A stretch of DNA of 64,000 nt from NCBI GenBank assembly GCA_002238605.1, contig MPMR01000007.1, positions 92,001-156,000 of the forward strand, in the 5' to 3' direction. This document shows, piece by piece, positions 58,788-64,000 of the stretch. The notes below the pieces were generated by a model. That model was not told the origin of the DNA and made no database searches. It worked only from the letters and a program-made list of their open reading frames with translations. This DNA comes from BD2-11 clade cluster bacterium bin43. Its GTDB lineage: Bacteria; Gemmatimonadota; Gemmatimonadetes; Longimicrobiales; Gaopeijiaceae. The stretch's first letter is position 1, and each line of letters opens with the position of its first letter. A program made the translations under genes and the position numbers.

Positions 58788-59590
58788 GTCCCCGGCGGGC
58801 GTCGCACCGAATCCCCGCGCGCAGCCGCGCGCTCCGCGTCCACCCGCTCGCGAATGGCGCGCTGGCGATCCTTCCAGGACTGCTCGACGGCGGCTGCGAT
58901 CGCGCCCCGCTCGAGCTCCATCCATTCCCAGTCGCGTTCACGCAGTTCGTTGATGCGCGACGGGTTGGGACCAAAGTTGAAGGGAAGCGGGAGGGTGATG
59001 TTGCCCAGATGGATCTTGCCTGGCGAGAATCCCCAGCGGCCGCCGTCTCCGTCCGTATAGGTCCAGTCCATCGCGGCGACCCGGGCGGCTTCCGCGGTCG
59101 TGATCGAGTCGATCCAGAGGTCGAGGACCGCGGCCATCTGGAAGCGGGCGCGCTCTTCGAGGGTGAGGTCGAGCAGCGCCGGGTCGATGGGACGCCACAC
59201 CTCGGGGTTGTTCATGAACGGCCGCAATCTCTCGGCGGCAGTCCGCGGGTCGCCGGCCGGGACCTCGACGTCGGCCACGATGACCCCGGGGTTCGCATCC
59301 TCCGGGAGCGCCGGTTCCTCGGGCGCGGGGGCCACCTCCGGCTCGGGATCGGGAGCAGGCTCCGGAGTCGCTTCGTCGAGTTCGAGCAGCTGCACCACCT
59401 GCATGCCGTCCTGGCTGGCCGGCACGAAGACCGGCACGGGTGCGGCCGGGGGGGCCGTCTCGGGTTTCCAGTTCGGGTAGATCAGAATCACGATCACGTG
59501 CGTTGCGACGGAGATGGCTGCCGCGACCCAGCGCACCCACCGGGGCGCCCCGGAGGAGGCGATCGAGCGGGCCGGCGGCGCATCCCTCAT
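58784..59590 (-). CDS. Single-pass membrane protein with TonB-like N-terminus
   Basis: 268 residues. One hydrophobic helix (~residues 18-38, VRWVAAAISVATHVIVILIYP) is followed by a Pro/Glu/Ala-rich periplasmic spacer (EPAPDPEPEVAPAPEEPALPED), the layout of TonB-type energy transducers. After that the protein is not TonB: no C-terminal TonB domain is seen, but helical, Trp- and Arg-rich sequence (ERDWEWMELERGAIAAAVEQSWKDRQRAIRE). Function unknown. It starts on the last base of the preceding stop (TGATG) and overlaps valS. Confidence 0.75.
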   Translation of the reverse strand: MRDAPPARSIASSGAPRWVRWVAAAISVATHVIVILIYPNWKPETAPPAAPVPVFVPASQDGMQVVQLLELDEATPEPAPDPEPEVAPAPEEPALPEDANPGVIVADVEVPAGDPRTAAERLRPFMNNPEVWRPIDPALLDLTLEERARFQMAAVLDLWIDSITTAEAARVAAMDWTYTDGDGGRWGFSPGKIHLGNITLPLPFNFGPNPSRINELRERDWEWMELERGAIAAAVEQSWKDRQRAIRERVDAERAAARGDSVRRPPGT

Positions 59591-60228
59591 CAGCTCGAAT
59601 CGACCTCCTCCACCGCCACCGGGTTGGCGACCGTTCCCACGCCCGGGATCTCGACCTCGACCCGGTCGCCCGGCGCAAGCGGGCCGATGCCGTCGGGCGT
59701 GCCCGTCGCGATCAGGTCTCCCGGCTCGAGGGTCATGACCGCGGTGATGAACCGGACCAGCTCGGGGATCGGGAACACCATCGTGTTCACATGCGCGTGC
59801 TGGCGCACGCCCCCGTTGACCCGCGTGATCACCTCGAGCTCTCCCACATCCACGTCCGCAGCCGGGACCGGTTCACCCACCGGGCAGAAGGTGTCGAAGC
59901 TCTTGGCGCGGGTCCATTGTCCGTCCCTGCGCTGCAGATCGCGCGCGGTCACGTCGTTCAACGGCACGATGGCGTCGACCACGTCCCATGCGTCCTCGCG
60001 CGCGACCCGGCGGGCACGCTTCCCCACCACCAGCGCGATCTCTCCCTCGTAGTCCACGCGCCCCGCCCACGGCGGCATCCGGATGGTCTCGCCGGAGGCC
60101 AGAAGGGAGGAAACCGGCTTCAGGAAGATGATCGGCTCGGGGGGAACTTCGGTGCCCAGCTCCCGTGCGTGGAGCGCGTAGTTCTTTCCTACGCACACGA
60201 TCTTGGTCGGGGTACGCTTTAGGCTCAT
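59590..60228 (-). CDS. Fumarylacetoacetate hydrolase family protein
   Basis: 212-residue short member of the FAH family (FahA/UGL-type hydrolases, decarboxylases and acylpyruvases). The start KIVCVGKNYALHARELG is typical; the metal ligands sit in VDYEGEIALVVGK and the preceding PIIFLKP; the active-site DVTARDLQ and IATGTPDGIGPLAPGDRVEVEIPGVG are conserved. The best guess for the short type is acylpyruvase or oxaloacetate decarboxylase activity. It heads a long minus-strand run ending at purH. Confidence 0.92.
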   Translation of the reverse strand: MSLKRTPTKIVCVGKNYALHARELGTEVPPEPIIFLKPVSSLLASGETIRMPPWAGRVDYEGEIALVVGKRARRVAREDAWDVVDAIVPLNDVTARDLQRRDGQWTRAKSFDTFCPVGEPVPAADVDVGELEVITRVNGGVRQHAHVNTMVFPIPELVRFITAVMTLEPGDLIATGTPDGIGPLAPGDRVEVEIPGVGTVANPVAVEEVDSS

Positions 60229-60319
60229 GTGGACGCGCCCGTGCTTTCAGTGGCTGAGGTGAACAGGGGTCGGGACATCGGAACCCGCCCGAGGCAGCGC
60301 CCGCGCGCGGTTTGGCCTT

Positions 60320-60535
60320 CTAACCGCCCGATGGCAGGCGGTTCCTCCGGCGCGTGTGCAGGAGCGTGCCGATCAATGCCCCCAGTCCGGCGATGGCCAG
60401 GAAGCCACCGATCACGGCCCACCAGAAGCCCAGGTCGGCGTGTCCGCCGGCCCATCCATCCACCGAATGGCCAAAGGCCAGGAAGGTGATGACCGCGTAG
60501 AAGGCTGCGACGAGAATGCCGGCGATCCGTTTCAT
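60320..60535 (-). CDS. Small two-helix membrane protein, unknown
   Basis: 71 residues: basic start MKRIAG, a first hydrophobic helix (ILVAAFYAVITFLAF), a short loop with HSVDGWAGGH, a second helix (FWWAVIGGFLAIAGLGALIGTLL), and a basic end (HTRRRNRLPSGG). The pattern is a plausible inner-membrane hairpin. No clear ribosome site precedes the ATG. A longer open frame overlaps it but is antisense-like and is rejected. Confidence 0.6.
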   Translation of the reverse strand: MKRIAGILVAAFYAVITFLAFGHSVDGWAGGHADLGFWWAVIGGFLAIAGLGALIGTLLHTRRRNRLPSGG

Positions 60536-60664
60536 TGAATCCGGGCCCGATTTGGGTGCCGCGCAGAGGCCGATCCCCTGTCGCGTGAAGGGAAGACCGC
60601 GAACGCTGGTAATGTACCGGGTTGGCCGCGGGGGGAAAACTGCCGGCGGTGGCCGGACTGTCCC

Positions 60665-63259
60665 CTATCCCATCCGACGCGCGATCCCCGGCTCGCCGGA
60701 GGAGGCGTAGAACGCGCGCAGTTGCTCCTCGATGCGGCGCCAGGGCCCCCGGGCGAGCGGCGCCGGCGGCAGCGACTCGAGGAGGTAGCGGCCGTAGCGG
60801 TACTTGACGATTCGCGAATCCAGGAGCACTACGGCTCCGCGGTCCCGGCGCGAGCGCACCAGGCGACCGAAACCCTGGCGCAGGCGAAGCGCCGCCTGGG
60901 GCAGCATCAACTCCTGGAACGGATTCCCTCCGGCCGCCTCGATGGCTTCCATGCGTGCTTCGACGACGGGATCGGTGGGGACGCTGAACGGAAGCTTCTG
61001 GATGAGCAGCGCGCGCAGGGGCCGGCCCGGGACGTCCACGCCCTCCCAGAAGGAGGAAGTGCCCAGCAGAATCGCGTTGCCGGCCTCGACGAAGCGGGAG
61101 AGAAGCCGGGAGCGGTCGTCCTCTCCGTGCACCAGCAGGGGCCAGCGTCCCTCTCCCCCCGCCCGCAGCGCCTCCGCTACCGCGCGCAGGGCCCGGTGGG
61201 AGGTGAAGAGGGCAAAGAGTCCTCCCCGGGAGATGTCGGCGAGTGCCGCAACGGCGCGGGCGGTCGCACGATTGAACGAGGCGCTTCCCGCCGAACCGCC
61301 GAACGAGGGCCGCGGCAGGTCCGACGGGACGCAGAGCAGTGTCTGCGCGGCGAAATCGAAGGGAGATTCGATGCGTGCTTCGGCGACCTTGAGGGCAGGC
61401 GCATCCGCCGGGTCGCGCGCGAGCCCGAGACGTCCGCGCAGGAAGCCGAAGTCCTTGCGCGTGGTCAGCGTCGCCGAGGTAAGCACGGTGGTGCGGACGC
61501 GCTTGAACAACTGTTCTCTGAGCAGTTCGGCCAGCTCGATGGGCGCGGCGGCGAGATGAAGGTTGCGGTGTTTTCCACGCCGGAGATTCCTCTGCTCCAC
61601 CCAGCGGACGTATCGCTGTCCCTCCTCGGCCGGATCCAGGACGAGGCGCAGGCTGCGCGACGCATTGTTCAGGCGGCGCTCGATGCTCCGCAGGTCGAGG
61701 ACTCTTCCCTCGAGCGGTTCGCGCCACTCGTCGGTGAGCTCGATGCGCGCGCCGAGCTCGGACAGCTCGCGCGTCAGCCCCGCGAGTGCGTCCAGAAGCG
61801 CATCGAGGTTCCTGTGAACCCGCTCCTGGTCGATGGGCTCCGGGAGCTGCTCCGAGCCCAGCCTCACGCGAACGCCTCCGGGCAGGGGCGCCATCTCATC
61901 GAGGATGTGGAAGAAGGCTTCGAATCGCGCGCGCGTCTCCTTGAGCGACGGGAGTACCCGGTCGGTGAGGCGGTCCAGAAGCGGTTTGGCGGCCGGACCC
62001 GCCAGAGGGCCCTCCGACCGCGCACCGTCTTCGGCCACCGTGGGAAGGCCGGCGAGCTTGCGCCGCACCACCCCCGCCACACGCTCCAGGCGGGTCAGCG
62101 TGGCGGCCAGTCCCTTCCGGCTGACGCTCGCGCCCAGGTGGCTGGTGGCGGCGTCCTCCACGTTGTGCGCTTCGTCCAGGATCAGCCGGCGGTATGCCGG
62201 CAGCGCCGCGGACTGGGTGAAGTTGTCGGTGACGATGCGCAGGGAGAGGTCGGAGAAGAGAAGATGGTGGTTCACCACCAGCACGTCCGCGGATGCCGCC
62301 ACCCGTCGTGAGCGCTGGTAGAAGCAGGACTGGAAGTGGGGACAGCGGGCGTGCAGGCAGATGTCGGAATCGGACTGCACTTCTTCCCATACCTCCCGGG
62401 ACGGGGCAGTCGCCAGATCGGCAAGCGATCCGTCCTCCGTGGCCGCGATCCAGTCGAGCAGCGCATTGACCTCGCGGGTGCGGTCCTCCCCGAAGAGGGT
62501 GGCCGCGCTCTCCGCCGCCAGATGAGCGCGGCGGATGGAGATGTAGTTCCCCCTGCCCTTCATCAACGCCCAGCGGAAGTCCTCTCCCAGGAGTTCGCGT
62601 ACGAGAGGAAGGTCCTTGGCGACCAATTGTTCCTGCAGGTTGATGGTGTTGGTGGAGACGATCGTGCGTTCCCTGTTGCGGATCGCCCAGCGGGCAGCGG
62701 GCAGGAGATAGGCGACCGACTTTCCGGTGCCGGTGCCGGCTTCCACCAGGGTGACCCCATCCTGGTTGTATCCCCGCGCCACCTCCGCCAGCATCGCACG
62801 CTGCCCCGGACGATCCTCATAGCGCTCGTGCAGACGCGACAGAGCGCCGCCGGGGGCGGCCAGTGCTTCCATCTCGGGTATGTCCAGGGGTTCGAGCGAC
62901 GACGGCGGCGGCGGCTCCACCACCACGTACAGCGCCCTCGCCGGGTTGTCGACGATGGCGCTGCCGAGGCCCTGCTCGTAGAGGCGTCCGGCCACGTGAA
63001 GGTCCGCGTCGGAGGGCTCCAGGAGTCCGGAGGGGTGGTTGTGCAGCATGATCTCGCCGGCGCGCGCGTCGCCGGCGGCGGCGAGCACGGCGGCACGGTT
63101 CCCCCGGGCGACCGTGCGGGGGTCCACGATGACCCGTTCGGGCGTCACGGTGGCGAGGAAGCTGACTTCGCGCCCGCCCGCCCGCGCAATCTGTTCGCGC
63201 ATGCGCCTCGCGGCCTCGGGGGCGAGAACGAGGTCGGGCCGGGGCCGCTCGGGGGTCAC
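60665..63259 (-). CDS. dinG: DinG/XPD-type helicase with N-terminal JAMM/RadC-like domain
   Basis: 864 residues. Residues ~1-115 carry a JAMM-type metal motif: Glu31 (GREVSFLA) and HNHPSGLLEPSDAD (His73, His75, Ser83, Asp86), as in RadC/JAB proteins. The helicase follows: AGTGTGKS (Lys180), DEAH (362-365), LTSATL and QGFGRLVRS (~795). For the Fe-S domain, Cys301, Cys306 and Cys312 have DinG spacing, but the first ligand position (NYLC in E. coli) reads NYIS, Ser241. GTG start at 63259. DinG unwinds damaged or RNA-paired DNA; the role of the extra domain is unknown. Confidence 0.9.
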   Translation of the reverse strand: MTPERPRPDLVLAPEAARRMREQIARAGGREVSFLATVTPERVIVDPRTVARGNRAAVLAAAGDARAGEIMLHNHPSGLLEPSDADLHVAGRLYEQGLGSAIVDNPARALYVVVEPPPPSSLEPLDIPEMEALAAPGGALSRLHERYEDRPGQRAMLAEVARGYNQDGVTLVEAGTGTGKSVAYLLPAARWAIRNRERTIVSTNTINLQEQLVAKDLPLVRELLGEDFRWALMKGRGNYISIRRAHLAAESAATLFGEDRTREVNALLDWIAATEDGSLADLATAPSREVWEEVQSDSDICLHARCPHFQSCFYQRSRRVAASADVLVVNHHLLFSDLSLRIVTDNFTQSAALPAYRRLILDEAHNVEDAATSHLGASVSRKGLAATLTRLERVAGVVRRKLAGLPTVAEDGARSEGPLAGPAAKPLLDRLTDRVLPSLKETRARFEAFFHILDEMAPLPGGVRVRLGSEQLPEPIDQERVHRNLDALLDALAGLTRELSELGARIELTDEWREPLEGRVLDLRSIERRLNNASRSLRLVLDPAEEGQRYVRWVEQRNLRRGKHRNLHLAAAPIELAELLREQLFKRVRTTVLTSATLTTRKDFGFLRGRLGLARDPADAPALKVAEARIESPFDFAAQTLLCVPSDLPRPSFGGSAGSASFNRATARAVAALADISRGGLFALFTSHRALRAVAEALRAGGEGRWPLLVHGEDDRSRLLSRFVEAGNAILLGTSSFWEGVDVPGRPLRALLIQKLPFSVPTDPVVEARMEAIEAAGGNPFQELMLPQAALRLRQGFGRLVRSRRDRGAVVLLDSRIVKYRYGRYLLESLPPAPLARGPWRRIEEQLRAFYASSGEPGIARRMG

Positions 63260-63299
63260 GGGGCGGAGTTCCGGAGGATGATCCTCCCTGCAGCCGGCG

Positions 63300-64000
63300 T
63301 CAGGTCTTGCGCTGTTGCTTCCGGGCCGCCGGGAAGAGGACGTTGTTCAATATCAGGCGATAACCGCCCGAATTGGCGTGCAGCGAGAGATCCGTCGGCG
63401 GATCGCCGATCTGGTGTTCGGGGTCTTCCGGATCGTGCCCGCCGTAGAAGGTCCAGGTTCCCTCGCCACGGTTTCCGTGGATGTACTTGGCCCATCCGCC
63501 CTCCTGTGCCAGGATGATGGCGCCCGGCTTGACGCGGTCGATGCGGAAGGACGTCGTGAGGCCGTAGAAGTCGGAAAGCACGTCCTCGTGGCTCTGCGTC
63601 AGCATCGAGGGCACGGGATCCAGCTTGGCGGAGAACTCGAAGAGCGAGAACGCCCCCAGCTCTTCCCGCCAGGGGGTGTTGACCTGGTGACCGTCGATGT
63701 CGCTGAAGGCGTTGACCGACGGCGAGAGCTGCACTTCGGCGTTCATGAACCCCAGCGCCCGGTCCCATTCCATGTGCGCCGAGGCGTCGAGGGCCGGTGG
63801 GGTCCCGTCGGCGAACGCCGCCGCGATGTCGGCCTCCCGGGCCGCCAGGGCCAGGCCGAGCGTCTCGGTCGCCGAGCACATGGCGAAGAGGAAACCGCCT
63901 CCCTCGACGAACTCCAGAATCGTGCTCGCCACCGCCTTCTTGAGCGCGGGCACGTGCGGATACCCGAACGCGGTGGCCACCTCCTGGTTGCGGGCCACTT
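63300..64000 (-). CDS. Conserved exported-type protein, C-terminal part (family often labelled 'asparagine synthetase B')
   Basis: C-terminal ~233 residues; the start lies beyond the right edge. The text EFVEGGGFLFAMCSATETLGLALAAREADI, PPALDASAHMEWDRALGFMNAEVQLSP, and HANSGGYRLILNNVLFPAARK resembles a ~400-residue family of Gemmatimonadota and Bacteroidota that databases often call asparagine synthetase B without a clear basis; no glutaminase or synthetase motif is visible here. It ends 40 bases before dinG. I give the label only as a database habit, recalled and not checked. Confidence 0.6.
   Translation of the reverse strand, partial: VARNQEVATAFGYPHVPALKKAVASTILEFVEGGGFLFAMCSATETLGLALAAREADIAAAFADGTPPALDASAHMEWDRALGFMNAEVQLSPSVNAFSDIDGHQVNTPWREELGAFSLFEFSAKLDPVPSMLTQSHEDVLSDFYGLTTSFRIDRVKPGAIILAQEGGWAKYIHGNRGEGTWTFYGGHDPEDPEHQIGDPPTDLSLHANSGGYRLILNNVLFPAARKQQRKT

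Noticed and set aside
60225-61727. 500-codon minus-strand frame over the small membrane protein and the end of dinG
   Set aside because: It overlaps conserved dinG helicase sequence in another frame and has shadow-type composition.

Overview
This window looks like a chromosomal core segment of a high-G+C, Gram-negative (diderm, LPS-making) bacterium. The gene content points to Gemmatimonadota or a close relative: KDO and Lpt genes, a 14-gene nuo operon, BNR/sortilin-type secreted propellers, 6-bladed propeller lipoproteins, a TonB-dependent receptor, and a protein family often mislabelled 'asparagine synthetase B'. The taxon is inferred from protein resemblance, not computed. I saw no prophage, CRISPR array, rRNA or tRNA. 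The only trace of mobile DNA is a small orphan HTH gene near 46.2 kb.

Layout. (1) 1-5692, minus strand: a CMP-KDO and LPS-export operon, kdsB-pyrG-kdsA-kdsC-kdsD-lptC-lptA, mostly joined by ATGA stop/start overlaps. pyrG makes the CTP that kdsB uses. (2) 5.9-16.3 kb: single genes on both strands, namely two divergent secreted propeller proteins, an anthranilate/aminodeoxychorismate synthase glutaminase, a zinc-ribbon membrane protein of unknown function, a glutamine-dependent NAD synthetase and an S41 protease. (3) 16.35-27.0 kb, minus strand: sucC-sucD-ndk, then yceD-rpmF-plsX-fabH-fabD-fabG-acpP-fabF-ispF-dedA-xerD, the usual fatty-acid and phospholipid entry cluster with extra cargo. (4) 27.1-45.7 kb, minus strand: complete nuoA-N (complex I), then a phosphomannomutase/phosphoglucomutase and a large UPF0182 membrane protein. 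(5) 45.7-49.2 kb: a 0.5-kb spacer with repeats and lower G+C, the orphan HTH fragment, and a TonB-dependent receptor on the plus strand. (6) 49.2-60.2 kb, minus strand: a fumarylacetoacetase-family hydrolase, a TonB-like protein, valS, a repeat-bearing Ig-like lipoprotein, selA, an ErpA-type Fe-S carrier, an MBL hydrolase, purN and purH. (7) 60.3-64.0 kb, minus strand: a small membrane protein, a DinG-type helicase and a truncated conserved gene.

Most of the window is well-known housekeeping DNA. The points most worth a second look are: a JAMM/RadC-like domain fused in front of DinG, with one Fe-S cysteine replaced by serine; four clustered extra cysteines in NuoF; dedA apparently starting at ATA inside an ATAG overlap with the ispF stop; a membrane protein with zinc ribbons on both sides of a hydrophobic hairpin; tandem coding repeats in an S41 protease and in a lipoprotein; and an orphan transposase-type HTH gene in lower-G+C DNA.
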